This document shows, piece after piece, positions 1 to 8,503 of a stretch of 44,961 nucleotides of DNA. The notes below the pieces were generated by a model. That model saw only the letters and a list, made by a program, of their open reading frames with translations, had not been told where the DNA came from and ran no database searches. The position numbers were made by a program, and so were the translations under genes. The stretch is from the NCBI GenBank assembly GCA_039177555.1, contig JBCDFV010000034.1, positions 1 through 44,961 of the forward strand. Direction: 5' to 3'. Numbering within the stretch: position 1 is the first letter of the stretch; every line of letters begins with the position of its first letter. Source of the DNA: JANQGH01 sp039177555. Lineage in GTDB: Bacteria > Pseudomonadota > Alphaproteobacteria > DSM-16000 > Inquilinaceae.

Positions 1-176
1 CGACGGCGGATCTGGAGCGGATCGCCGCCGACGACGATGCCGAGGTTCCGGCGCTAAAGGGTTGGCGGCGCGAGCTGTTCGGCAACGACGCCCTGGCGCT
101 CAAGCATGGCGAGATCGCGCTGAGGATCGACCGCGGCTCGGTTCAGCTCGTCGATCTGAAGCAGAGCGTCGCCTAA
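1..176 (+). CDS. rnd: Ribonuclease D, C-terminal end (partial)
   Basis: Only the last 57 codons are present; the frame is open from base 3 and stops with TAA at 174-176. The residues GWRRELFGNDALALKHGEIA resemble the C-terminal tail of alphaproteobacterial RNase D, a 3'-5' exoribonuclease that trims tRNA and other structured RNA. The catalytic DEDD domain would lie outside the window, so the call rests on this tail and on context: rnd next to ppx-ppk is a common alphaproteobacterial order. The stop overlaps the convergent ppx stop by four bases. Confidence 0.7.
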   Translation, partial: TADLERIAADDDAEVPALKGWRRELFGNDALALKHGEIALRIDRGSVQLVDLKQSVA

Positions 177-1726
177 CCGGCCTTGGGCATCGCCTGCGGC
201 AAGGTGACGATGCGGCCTTCCAGGTCGAAGGCCCTGGCGACGGCATCCAGGCGCCGGCGCACGACATCGCCGATCAAGCTCTCCTTGTCCGACGGCAAAA
301 CGAGATCGAGGAACTGTTTGCCGGGCACCAAGCGCGTCTGATCCAACATACGGGTAGCGCCGCCGGTCAGCGTGTGGGCGAGGCGCAAGGCCGTACCGAG
401 CCGTCTTGCCTGATTTTGGCGCTCGTCGGTCAGCACCCCGACGGCGTCCGCAATGTCGTCGCTGCCCGAGGCGCCGCCATAGCGGATCAGGATCGCAAGC
501 GCGAGAAAGGCGCGGTCGCGATGCTCGATGCCGCCGACCGGCAGACGCAGGACGCGATGGAAACTGTGGATGGCGCGATAGTCCGGGTGGTCCGACCAGC
601 CGATGTCGCTGACCAGCCCGGCGGCGATGCGCAGGCGTCGGTCGGCATCGGTTTCGTCGGCGAACAGCGGCGCCGTCCAGTCGGCGATCTCGTGGGACGA
701 ACCGAAGCCATAGCGATCGACCCGCTCCGCCACGTCGGCGCAGGCGGCGATCAGCGGATCTTGGCTCCTGGTCTTTTGGTCGAGCTGGTCGAACAGGTGC
801 CCTTCGCGCAAGCCATTGGCCGAAAACACGACCTTCTTCGGCGCCAGCACCTTCAAGACACGGGCGAACAGCAACGAGGCCAGCGGCATGGTCTCAAGGC
901 GCCGCTTGGACACGCCCTGCAGGCTGGACAGCGAGCCCTTGCTTTGGCGCGCGATCAGCGAAACCGTGTCGAACAAGTCCGACGCCGGCACGGTGTATTC
1001 CTGGATCACATGGATCGGGTGGCCGGTCAGTGCCAGATGCAGCTTGGCGATCGACCGCCACGCGCCGCCGACGGGGTAAAAGACCCGCTTGCGATAGGCC
1101 GCCAGCCAGTCTTGCCCGGCGAGTTCGGCGTCGATCAGATCGCCAGGCACCATGCCGGCCGTCTCCGCCGACATCAGGCGGAACGGGCCAAGCGGCAAGG
1201 TGGCCTGATCGGCCACCCGCCCCTTGTTGAGGCCGACCAGCTCCAGCGATCCGCCGCCCAGATCGCCCATCACGCCATCGGCCTGGGGCATCGCCGACAA
1301 AACACCCATGGCGGACAGCCGGGCCTCTTCGACGCCGCTGATGATGTTCATGGTCAGGCCGCAGGTCCGCTCGACCTCCGCGGCGAACTTCATGCCGTCA
1401 TCGGCGTCGCGCACCGCCGCCGTTGCCAGCACGTCGACGCGCCCGACGCCCATGCCGTCGATCAGGCTGCGAAAGCGGCGCAGGTTCGTCAGCGCCATGG
1501 TCACGCCCTCGGGACTCAACCGGCCCGTCAGCGCCAGGTCGCGGCCCAAGCCGCATAAGACCTTCTCGTTGAAGATGGGCAGCGGCGATCGGCCCAGCTT
1601 GTCGTAGACCACCAGACGGATGGAGTTGGAGCCGATATCGACGACGGCGATCGGGGCGGCGATCGGGGCATCAATAGGGTCGACTGCCGGATCGGCGACC
1701 CTAGGATCTGCCGCCGCAGGTGCCAT
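173..1726 (-). CDS. ppx: Exopolyphosphatase, Ppx/GppA family
   Basis: 517 residues of the Ppx/GppA family, which removes terminal phosphate from polyphosphate or hydrolyses pppGpp. The ASKHA fold phosphate-1 loop is visible as VVDIGSNSIRLVVYD near residue 28, and the second glycine loop as GDLGGGSLEL. The alternating Pro/Ala stretch before residue 26 is unusual and probably unstructured. Its ATG overlaps the ppk stop in a TGATG arrangement (bases 1724-1728), so the two are probably translationally coupled and the cell makes the polymer and its hydrolase from one message. Substrate choice between polyphosphate and pppGpp cannot be told from sequence, but linkage to ppk favours polyphosphate. 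Confidence 0.95.
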   Translation of the reverse strand: MAPAAADPRVADPAVDPIDAPIAAPIAVVDIGSNSIRLVVYDKLGRSPLPIFNEKVLCGLGRDLALTGRLSPEGVTMALTNLRRFRSLIDGMGVGRVDVLATAAVRDADDGMKFAAEVERTCGLTMNIISGVEEARLSAMGVLSAMPQADGVMGDLGGGSLELVGLNKGRVADQATLPLGPFRLMSAETAGMVPGDLIDAELAGQDWLAAYRKRVFYPVGGAWRSIAKLHLALTGHPIHVIQEYTVPASDLFDTVSLIARQSKGSLSSLQGVSKRRLETMPLASLLFARVLKVLAPKKVVFSANGLREGHLFDQLDQKTRSQDPLIAACADVAERVDRYGFGSSHEIADWTAPLFADETDADRRLRIAAGLVSDIGWSDHPDYRAIHSFHRVLRLPVGGIEHRDRAFLALAILIRYGGASGSDDIADAVGVLTDERQNQARRLGTALRLAHTLTGGATRMLDQTRLVPGKQFLDLVLPSDKESLIGDVVRRRLDAVARAFDLEGRIVTLPQAMPKAG

Positions 1727-4014
1727 CAGCGCGCGCTCTTGGCTTTAGAACCCGTGGGCTTTCGCGTCCGCCGGCCGGGCTTGGGAACGTTTGCATGGTC
1801 GCGCAAGGCGCTGCCGCGCCCGGACAGGCTGGGATTGTCGATGAAATAGGAATGGGCGCTGAAGGCACCCTCCCCCGCCTCAAGCCGTTCGAAGGTCCCG
1901 TCGGCGTTCAACGACCAGCTGTTCGTCCGGTCCTTCATGTTCGCGACCATGATCTGGTCCATAACCTGCGCCTTGACGGTCGGGTTTTCCAACGGCACCA
2001 GCGACTCGATCCGGCTGTAGAGGTTGCGCGGCATCCAGTCGGCCGACGAGATGTAGACCTTCGCCTGCTTCGACGGCAAATCGTGCCCGTTGGCGAAGCA
2101 GACAATGCGGCTGTGCTCTAGGAACCGGCCGACGATCGACTTCACCCGGATGTTTTCCGACAGGCCAGGCACGCCCGGGCGCAGGCAGCAAATGCCACGG
2201 ATGACGAGGTCGATCTCGACCCCGGCGGCGGACGCCTCGTAGAGCTTGTCGATGATCACCGGATCGACCAGCGAGTTCATCTTGGCCCAGATTTCGGCGG
2301 GCTTGCCTGCCCGCGCATTGGCGATCTCCTGGTCGATCGCCTCAAGCAGCGTCTGGTGGAGATAAAGCGGCGCGATGGACAGCTTTTCCAACCGGTTCGG
2401 CGTGGCATATCCGGTCATGTAGTTGAAGACGGAGGCCGCGTCCCGGCACAGGGCCGGATCGCAGGTGAAGAAGCTGAGATCGGTGTAAATCTTGGCGGTG
2501 ATCGGGTGATAGTTGCCGGTGCCGTAATGGACGTAGGGTCGCAAACCGCCTTGCTCGCGTCGCACGACCAGCGAGATCTTGGCGTGGATCTTCAGGTTCA
2601 TGAAGCCGAAGACGACCTGGGCGCCGGCGCGTTCCAGGTCGCGCGCCCAGCGGATGTTCGCCTCCTCGTCGAAACGGGCCTTCAGCTCGACCATCGCGGT
2701 GACCGACTTGCCGGCCTCCGCCGCCTCGATCAAGGCCGCGACGATCGGTGAGTCCTTCGAGGTCCGGTACAGGGTCTGCTTGATCGCCACCACGTCCGGG
2801 TCGCGCGCGGCCTGACGGATGAACTGCACAACGACGTCGAAGCTTTCGTACGGATGGTGGACAACGATGTCCTTGGCCCGGATCGCAGCGAGACAGTCAC
2901 CGCCGAAATCCCGAATCCGCTCCGGGAAGCGGGCATTGAACGGTTTGAACAGCAGGTCCGGCCGGTCGCTGACGATCATTTCGCTGGTATTGCCGAGACC
3001 GATGAGCCCATCGAGCGAGAAGACATCCTGCTCGGCAACGCCCAACTGGCCACGCACGAACTCGCGCAACTCGTCCGGCATGTCGGAATTGACCGTGATG
3101 CGGATGACATTGCCCCGGCGGCGCCGCTTCAAGGCGCTTTCGAAGGTCTTGACCAGGTCCTCGGCTTCCTCGTCGATTTCCAGCTCACTGTCCCGGATCA
3201 CCCGGAAGACGCCGGCGTCGCGGGCCTGAAAGCCTGGGAACAGCAGGGGTAGGAACATCGACACCAGGTCTTCCAGCAAGACGAAGCGGATCGGATCGCC
3301 CGGCAAGCGCTGGAAACGATCGAGCAGCGACGGCAGCGGCACCAGCGCGTTCAACTCCATCCCATCCTCGGGGTTGAACATGCGCAGCGCCTTCGCCAGC
3401 CCCAGATTGGGGATGAACGGAAACGGGTGTGCGGGATCGATCGCCAGCGGGGTCAGGATCGGGAAGATGTCGGCCGTGAACTTCTGCTCCAGCCAGGCGC
3501 GCTGGTCGTCGTCAAGCTCCGACGGGGTCAACAGCACGATGTCCTCTGCCCGCAGCCGGTCGCGCAGGTCGTGCCAGCAGGTCTGCTGGTCCTCCAGCAA
3601 CTGTTTGGCGCGAACCGTGATGGCGGCGACCTGCTGGCTGGGGGTCATGCCGTCCTGGCTGGCGGTCATGACGCCCAAAGCGATCTGCGCCTTCAGGCCA
3701 GCGACGCGGACCATATAAAACTCGTCCAGATTGCTGGCAGAGATCGACAGGAAGCGCAACCGTTCCAACAGCGGGTGGTTCGGATTGCGCGCCTCGTCCA
3801 GAACCCGCTGATTGAAATCGATCCAGGACAGCTCTCGGTTGATGAACCGGTCCGGCGCGCGCGGATCGACCTGCGGCGGATCAGCCACCGGTGACGCGGC
3901 GGTTGCGGGATGGGCGATCGAAAGCGCAGTATCGCTGTCGGCAGTGGTCATGACATCCAGTCGGCCAGCTTCGGAAACACCCGGTTTATACTGGGTTTCC
4001 GCGACGCTCGCCAT
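1726..4014 (-). CDS. ppk: Polyphosphate kinase 1
   Basis: 762 residues; PPK1 reversibly polymerises the gamma phosphate of ATP into polyphosphate through a phosphohistidine intermediate. The family N-terminus FINRELSWIDFNQRVLDEA starts near residue 57. The two conserved histidines are visible: H477 in NLKIHAKISL, equivalent to the autophosphorylated His of the E. coli enzyme, and H634 in GRFLEHSRI. Length is slightly above the usual 690-740 because of about 50 poorly conserved N-terminal residues; a second ATG at 3951 would remove 21 of them. Neither start has a clear ribosome binding site. It is followed by ppx with overlapping stop and start. Confidence 0.97.
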   Translation of the reverse strand: MASVAETQYKPGVSEAGRLDVMTTADSDTALSIAHPATAASPVADPPQVDPRAPDRFINRELSWIDFNQRVLDEARNPNHPLLERLRFLSISASNLDEFYMVRVAGLKAQIALGVMTASQDGMTPSQQVAAITVRAKQLLEDQQTCWHDLRDRLRAEDIVLLTPSELDDDQRAWLEQKFTADIFPILTPLAIDPAHPFPFIPNLGLAKALRMFNPEDGMELNALVPLPSLLDRFQRLPGDPIRFVLLEDLVSMFLPLLFPGFQARDAGVFRVIRDSELEIDEEAEDLVKTFESALKRRRRGNVIRITVNSDMPDELREFVRGQLGVAEQDVFSLDGLIGLGNTSEMIVSDRPDLLFKPFNARFPERIRDFGGDCLAAIRAKDIVVHHPYESFDVVVQFIRQAARDPDVVAIKQTLYRTSKDSPIVAALIEAAEAGKSVTAMVELKARFDEEANIRWARDLERAGAQVVFGFMNLKIHAKISLVVRREQGGLRPYVHYGTGNYHPITAKIYTDLSFFTCDPALCRDAASVFNYMTGYATPNRLEKLSIAPLYLHQTLLEAIDQEIANARAGKPAEIWAKMNSLVDPVIIDKLYEASAAGVEIDLVIRGICCLRPGVPGLSENIRVKSIVGRFLEHSRIVCFANGHDLPSKQAKVYISSADWMPRNLYSRIESLVPLENPTVKAQVMDQIMVANMKDRTNSWSLNADGTFERLEAGEGAFSAHSYFIDNPSLSGRGSALRDHANVPKPGRRTRKPTGSKAKSAR

Positions 4015-4088
4015 GGCTGCAGTGTTAAGATCGCGCCAACTCGCGAGGAATCACGCTTTTTCAAGACTATTGGCTGGGGTTGCCGCTC

Positions 4089-4604
4089 TTGAAGCATCTG
4101 ATCATCTTGAGACACGCCAAGTCCGCCTGGGACGACACGTCGGTCAGCGATCACAACCGCCCGCTGGCGCCGAGGGGCGAACGGGCGGCCCTGGTGATCG
4201 GCCGGTATCTGCGCCAGCTCAACCTGCCGATCGACCTGGCGTTGAGCTCGACCGCCCGGCGCGCGCGCGACACCTGGGCCTTGGTCTCCACCCAGCTCGA
4301 TGCCCTGATCACCACCGAAACGGACGCCGTTCTCTATCTCAAGGGACCGGCCGCCATCCGGCAAAGGCTGGCGCAGGTCGGGGACGCGGCCAAGACCGTC
4401 GTCATCGTCGGTCACAATCCGGACTTCGAGCGGTTGGCCAAACAATTGTCGAGCGACGGGCCGGCCGACGATTTGAAGGCGATGGCCCAGAAGTTCCCCA
4501 CCGGCGGTTTGGCCCGCATCGACGTCGCCATCGATCGCTGGGCGGACATGCCCGACGCCGCCGGAACCCTGGTGGAATTCACCGCACCAAGGTTCCTGGT
4601 CTGA
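4089..4604 (+). CDS. SixA-type phosphohistidine phosphatase
   Basis: About 171 residues of the histidine phosphatase superfamily. The catalytic RHG-type motif is at the N-terminus (MKHLIILRHAKSAWDD) and the second catalytic His is in IVGHNPDFERL. SixA proteins remove phosphate from phosphohistidine, originally described on ArcB and later on the nitrogen phosphotransfer system. I chose TTG at 4089 because it gives the standard family start and a GGGG lies nine bases upstream; TTG at 4080 is the alternative. The gene is divergent from ppk with a gap of about 75 bases. Substrate unknown; the short protein lacks extra domains. Confidence 0.85.
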   Translation: MKHLIILRHAKSAWDDTSVSDHNRPLAPRGERAALVIGRYLRQLNLPIDLALSSTARRARDTWALVSTQLDALITTETDAVLYLKGPAAIRQRLAQVGDAAKTVVIVGHNPDFERLAKQLSSDGPADDLKAMAQKFPTGGLARIDVAIDRWADMPDAAGTLVEFTAPRFLV

Positions 4605-4626
4605 GTTCCGGCAGGCGGCCCGGCCG

Positions 4627-5406
4627 CTAGAACGTGCCGGGGTAAAGGCCGCCGTCCAAAAGCAGGTTCTGGCCGTTGATGTAGCCGGCCTGACGGCTGC
4701 ACAGAAAGGCACAGGTCGCGCCGAACTCGCCCGGTTCGCCGAACCGGCGCATCGGGTTGGCCTGCTGTCTTGCCTGACGAACCTCTTCCACCGACTTCCC
4801 GGAAGTCTTCGCCGCCGCTTCAAAGGTCGTGGCAAGCCGGTCGGTGTCGAACGGACCCGGCAGCAGATTGTTGACGGTAACGCCATGCTGCGCGACTTCA
4901 CGCGCAACGCCGGCGACAAAACCGGTCAGACCGGTGCGCGCGCCGTTAGACAGGCCCAGGATCGCAATGGGCGCCTTCACCGCACCCGACGTGATGTTGA
5001 CGATGCGGCCGAAGCCCCGATCGATCATGCCGTCGACGACCGATCGGATCAGCAGGATGGGCGTGATCATGTTCGCGTCCAAGGCGCCGACCCAATCGTC
5101 GCGGTCCCAATCGCGGAAATTGCCGGGCGGCGGACCGCCGGCATTGTTGACCAGGATGTCGGGCGACGGGCAGGCGTTCAGCGCCGCCTCGCGCCCCTCC
5201 GCCGTGGTGATGTCGCCGGCCACGGCCGTGACCGTCGCGCCGGTCGCCTGGCGGATGGCCTCCGCCGTCACCTCCAGGGCCTCCTGGCCGCGCGCGGTGA
5301 TGGTGACGTCGACGCCCTCCTCCGCCAGGGCGAGGGCGCAGGCGCGGCCCAACCCCTTGCTGGCCGCGCAAACCAGGGCACGCTTGCCCGTTAACCCGAA
5401 ATCCAT
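4627..5406 (-). CDS. Atypical short-chain dehydrogenase/reductase (FabG-like)
   Basis: 259 residues with a complete SDR-like Rossmann fold. The cofactor loop is CAASKGLGRA instead of TGxxxGIG, NNAG is present, and the C-terminus GYINGQNLLLDGG is FabG-like. Where the active-site YxxxK should follow NITSG, the sequence is LSNGARTGL, so Tyr and Lys are replaced by Ser and Arg. This matches a known atypical beta-ketoacyl-reductase-like subgroup that lacks the perfect tetrad. Activity and substrate are unknown. It lies between hdaA and ppk, genes that are often neighbours in this class, on the same strand as hdaA with 37 bases between. Confidence 0.85.
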   Translation of the reverse strand: MDFGLTGKRALVCAASKGLGRACALALAEEGVDVTITARGQEALEVTAEAIRQATGATVTAVAGDITTAEGREAALNACPSPDILVNNAGGPPPGNFRDWDRDDWVGALDANMITPILLIRSVVDGMIDRGFGRIVNITSGAVKAPIAILGLSNGARTGLTGFVAGVAREVAQHGVTVNNLLPGPFDTDRLATTFEAAAKTSGKSVEEVRQARQQANPMRRFGEPGEFGATCAFLCSRQAGYINGQNLLLDGGLYPGTF

Positions 5407-5443
5407 GTTCTAGCGCCTCTTTCAGCTGAGAGGTGCCTGGGTA

Positions 5444-6127
5444 TCATCCCGCCACCGGTTCCGCCAGTGCCTGGCGCGCCAGCGCGATCGTCACGGGTCG
5501 GCCGGCGGCGAGGCTGGCCCGGTCAAGCCTGTCGACCATCGCACGCGCCGCCGCGAAGCTGCGCTCCATGCGGGGCAGCAGATAGTCGATGACGGCGGTG
5601 GCCGGCGTTAGCTGGCGGTCTGAGAACTGCTTGACCAGCACGGCCGCCAGCACCGCGTCGTCCGGCGGTTCGATCCCGGCGCCGGCCAGGCTGCGAACGC
5701 GCGAGGCCAGGTCGGGAAGTTGTACCTGCCATTGCAACGCTGGCGCACGCGCCGTCAACAACAGGTGGCCACCATCGCCCGCGACGGCGTTGTAGAGGTG
5801 CAGCAGCGCCTCTTCGAGCGCCGGATCGCCGGCGACGCGGTCCGCATCGTCGATGACGACCGCGCCTGGGCTTAGCCCATCCATCTGATCGTCGCAAAGC
5901 CGACTTGCCGCCAGCGTGTGGGCGCCGGCGCGTGCCGCCCAGACCTGGGCCAGATGGCTCTTGCCGCTGCCGGCCGGGCCGTGAACGATCAAACCGGGCC
6001 CCGGCCATTCGGGCCAGCGGTCGGTCCAAGCGACCGCGGTTTCGTTGCAGGGCGCGACCAGGAAGTCAGCCGCGCCCAGCGCCGGCCGAAACCCCAGCTC
6101 AAGAGGGAGCTGAGCAGATGGCTTCAT
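5444..6127 (-). CDS. hdaA: DnaA regulatory inactivator HdaA
   Basis: 227 residues, an AAA+ protein like DnaA domain III but without a DNA-binding domain. HdaA works with the DNA-loaded sliding clamp to stimulate ATP hydrolysis by DnaA and prevent re-initiation. The N-terminal QLPLEL is the expected clamp-binding peptide. Walker A is VHGPAGSGKSHLA near residue 48 and Walker B is AVVIDDADR. Its ATG overlaps the stop of the AI-2E permease upstream (ATGA, 6124-6127). In Caulobacter and relatives hdaA has the same AI-2E permease and purM neighbours, which supports the assignment. Confidence 0.92.
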   Translation of the reverse strand: MKPSAQLPLELGFRPALGAADFLVAPCNETAVAWTDRWPEWPGPGLIVHGPAGSGKSHLAQVWAARAGAHTLAASRLCDDQMDGLSPGAVVIDDADRVAGDPALEEALLHLYNAVAGDGGHLLLTARAPALQWQVQLPDLASRVRSLAGAGIEPPDDAVLAAVLVKQFSDRQLTPATAVIDYLLPRMERSFAAARAMVDRLDRASLAAGRPVTIALARQALAEPVAG

Positions 6128-7224
6128 TCCGCCTTGCCGGAACCATCCACCGGCTCGTCATCGAGATAGAGGCTGCTGCTGCGGTAACGCTCAAACGAAA
6201 AACGGATCAAAACGCCGATCACGGCCGCCACGGGCACCGCGAGCAGAACGCCGGTGAAGCCAAACAGTGCGCCCCCCGCCATCAAGGCGAAAATGACCCA
6301 GACGGCGTGTAGGCCGACGGACGAGCCCACCAGCTTCGGCGTCAGGAAGTTCCCTTCGATGGCCTGCCCCGCGAAGAAGATGGCCGCGACCACGACCCAC
6401 ATCACCCAATCGTCGAACTGCAACAACGCAATGCCGACCGACAAGACGAAGCCCACCAGCGAACCGACATACGGGATGAACGTCAGCGCGCCGGCGATCA
6501 GGCCGATGACCAGGCCGAAATTCAACCCGACGATCGTCAGGGCAACCGCATAAGCGACGCCGAGGATCAGGCAGACCGTCGCCTGGCCGATCAGGAACCG
6601 TTGCAGCGTGGTGTTCACCTCGCTTGCCAGACGGCGGATCGTATCCCGGTAGCGATGGGGCAGTTGGTCATCGACCGTCGCGACCAGCCGGTCCCAGTCG
6701 CGCAGCAAATAGAAGGCAACGACCGGCGTAATGACGAGCAGTGACAACAGGCTCAAAAGCGCGACCCCACTGCGCAGCACCCCCGTCACCACACTTGCGG
6801 CTACCGCCAGGGCATCGCCGACAAAACTGGTCGCCGATTCGCGCAGCTGCGCGACCTGTTCTTCGCCAAGCCGTTCCTGCAGCCACAGCATCGCGGGCCG
6901 GAAGAACTCGTCCAACAGTTGGGTATAGTTCGGCAGGGCGGAGATCAACCCGGCGATCTGCGACACCAGCAGTGGCACGAACAGCAGGATGGCCAGAAAG
7001 CAGACCACCAAAAACAGCACTAGAATCAGGATGGTCGCCGCCCAACGGGGCATGACGCGTTCCAGCCGGTCGGTGGCCGGATCGAGGAAAAAGGCCAGAA
7101 TGCCGCCGGCCACGAAGGGCAACAGCACCGATCGCAACAGCCAGACCAGAAACACGAAGATTGCGAACATGGCCAGCCAGAAGACCAGCCGTTGCTGCCG
7201 GCTCATGCCAGACGACTCACTCAT
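6124..7224 (-). CDS. AI-2E family transporter (PerM/TqsA-like permease)
   Basis: 366 residues with about eight predicted membrane segments. The first pair is LVFWLAMFAIFVFLVWLL and VLLPFVAGGILAFFLDPATD; the later part includes GLIAGALTFIPYVGSLVGF and a C-terminal FTGVLLAVPVAAVIGVLI segment, in the usual AI-2E layout. Members export small molecules or act as ion/proton antiporters; the name comes from TqsA and the substrate here is unknown. The gene is divergent from purM and starts the unit that continues into hdaA through an ATGA overlap. Confidence 0.9.
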   Translation of the reverse strand: MSESSGMSRQQRLVFWLAMFAIFVFLVWLLRSVLLPFVAGGILAFFLDPATDRLERVMPRWAATILILVLFLVVCFLAILLFVPLLVSQIAGLISALPNYTQLLDEFFRPAMLWLQERLGEEQVAQLRESATSFVGDALAVAASVVTGVLRSGVALLSLLSLLVITPVVAFYLLRDWDRLVATVDDQLPHRYRDTIRRLASEVNTTLQRFLIGQATVCLILGVAYAVALTIVGLNFGLVIGLIAGALTFIPYVGSLVGFVLSVGIALLQFDDWVMWVVVAAIFFAGQAIEGNFLTPKLVGSSVGLHAVWVIFALMAGGALFGFTGVLLAVPVAAVIGVLIRFSFERYRSSSLYLDDEPVDGSGKAE

Positions 7225-7303
7225 CTCTGACCTCGCGTGCTATCGCGCCGATCGACCGTAACATCGGAATGGCGGCAGGTACCGGGATCGAAAGGGGGGG
7301 ATG

Positions 7304-7331
7304 TTGCAAACGAAGTCGCTTTCTCTATGGT
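7304..7331 (+). promoter_or_regulatory. Putative sigma-70 promoter of purM
   Basis: TTGCAA at 7304-7309 and TATGGT at 7326-7331 are separated by 16 bases, each matching four of six consensus bases. Transcription would begin near 7338, giving a leader of about 53 bases. That leader begins with a small hairpin, GCGGG at 7343-7347 and CCCGC at 7353-7357. Found by eye only. Confidence 0.45.
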
Positions 7332-7390
7332 CGGGCCGGTAAGCGGGATGCACCCGCACGCGATCATACGTCAGCAGGCGGAGGCTTGCC

Positions 7391-8503
7391 ATCACCTCTC
7401 CAGACCCGGTTGCCGAGCGCGGGGCCCGGCCCGTTGCGGCATCAGACGACGCCTATCGCGCCGCCGGGGTCGATATCGCCGCCGGTGACGCGCTGGTCGA
7501 CGCCATCAAGCCGGCCGCCGACGCCACCCGCCGTTCCGGTGTCGTCGGGGGACTTGGCGGTTTCGGCGGGCTGTTCGACCTGAAGGCGGCCGGGTTTCGA
7601 GACCCGATCCTGGTCGCAGCGACCGACGGCGTCGGCACCAAGCTGAAAGTCGCCATCGATGCCGGCCGGCACGACACGGTCGGCATCGATCTGGTCGCTA
7701 TGTGCGTGAACGATCTGGTGGTGCAGGGCGCCGAACCGCTGTTCTTCCTCGACTATTATGCGACCGGTGCGCTCGCGGTACCGGTCGCCGGCGCCGTCGT
7801 ATCAGGCATCGCCGAAGGCTGCCGGCAGGCCGGCTGTGCCTTGATCGGCGGCGAAACGGCCGAGATGCCCGGGCTTTACGCCCAGGGGGATTACGACCTC
7901 GCCGGTTTCGCGGTCGGCGCGGCGGAACGAGGGCACCTGATCACCGGCGAGACCGTCAAGAACGGCGACGCGGTCATCGGCATCGCGTCCAACGGTGTTC
8001 ATTCCAACGGCTTCTCCCTCGTCCGCAAGATCGTCACCGATCACCACCTGGCCTATGACCGCCCCGCCCCGTTCGATCCGACGAACAGCCTCGGCGCGGC
8101 CCTGCTGCAACCAACCCGCATCTATGTGCAGCCATGCTTGGGCCTGGTCCGTGCCGGCGTGGCCAAGGCCTTCGCCCACATCACCGGCGGCGGGCTGGTG
8201 GAGAACATCCCCCGCGCCCTGCCCGCCGGCTTGGGCTGTCGGTTGGATGCGCGGTCATGGTCGCCGTCGCCCGCTTTCGACTGGCTGCGACAAGCAGGCA
8301 ACCTGTCCGAACGAGACATGGCCCGCACCTTCAATTGCGGCCTTGGCATGATCACGGTCGTCGCCCCGGACGATGTCGACCAAGCGTTGGGCCTACTCAG
8401 CGACGCCGGCGAGACCGCCTCGGTCGTGGGCGACGTTCGCGCAACGCCATCGGACGATCCAAGAGTCGCCATCGACAACATGGCGGATGTGTGGGCGCCT
8501 TGA
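7391..8503 (+). CDS. purM: Phosphoribosylformylglycinamidine cyclo-ligase, apparent ATC start
   Basis: PurM (AIR synthetase) closes the imidazole ring in step five of purine synthesis. The full family sequence is present: AYRAAGVDIAAGDALVDAIK near residue 21, GGLGGFGGLFDL, ATDGVGTKLKVA, then VNDLVVQGAEPLFFLDYYA and the GGETAEMPG motif. The reading frame is open from a TAA at 7340-7342 but contains no ATG, GTG or TTG until an internal ATG at 7700, which would delete about 100 essential residues. ATC at 7391 is preceded by GGAGG at 7380-7384 with a six-base spacer and gives about 370 residues, near the family's usual length. I therefore infer an ATC start; a sequencing error or lineage mutation of ATG is the alternative. 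The stop overlaps purN. Confidence 0.9.
   Translation: MTSPDPVAERGARPVAASDDAYRAAGVDIAAGDALVDAIKPAADATRRSGVVGGLGGFGGLFDLKAAGFRDPILVAATDGVGTKLKVAIDAGRHDTVGIDLVAMCVNDLVVQGAEPLFFLDYYATGALAVPVAGAVVSGIAEGCRQAGCALIGGETAEMPGLYAQGDYDLAGFAVGAAERGHLITGETVKNGDAVIGIASNGVHSNGFSLVRKIVTDHHLAYDRPAPFDPTNSLGAALLQPTRIYVQPCLGLVRAGVAKAFAHITGGGLVENIPRALPAGLGCRLDARSWSPSPAFDWLRQAGNLSERDMARTFNCGLGMITVVAPDDVDQALGLLSDAGETASVVGDVRATPSDDPRVAIDNMADVWAP

Noticed and set aside
62..1558. Long plus-strand open frame of 498 codons
   Set aside because: It lies antisense to ppx, whose motifs are unmistakable; GC-rich third positions keep the opposite frame open.
7700..8503. purM beginning at the internal ATG
   Set aside because: This would discard about 100 conserved residues that are plainly present upstream in the same frame.
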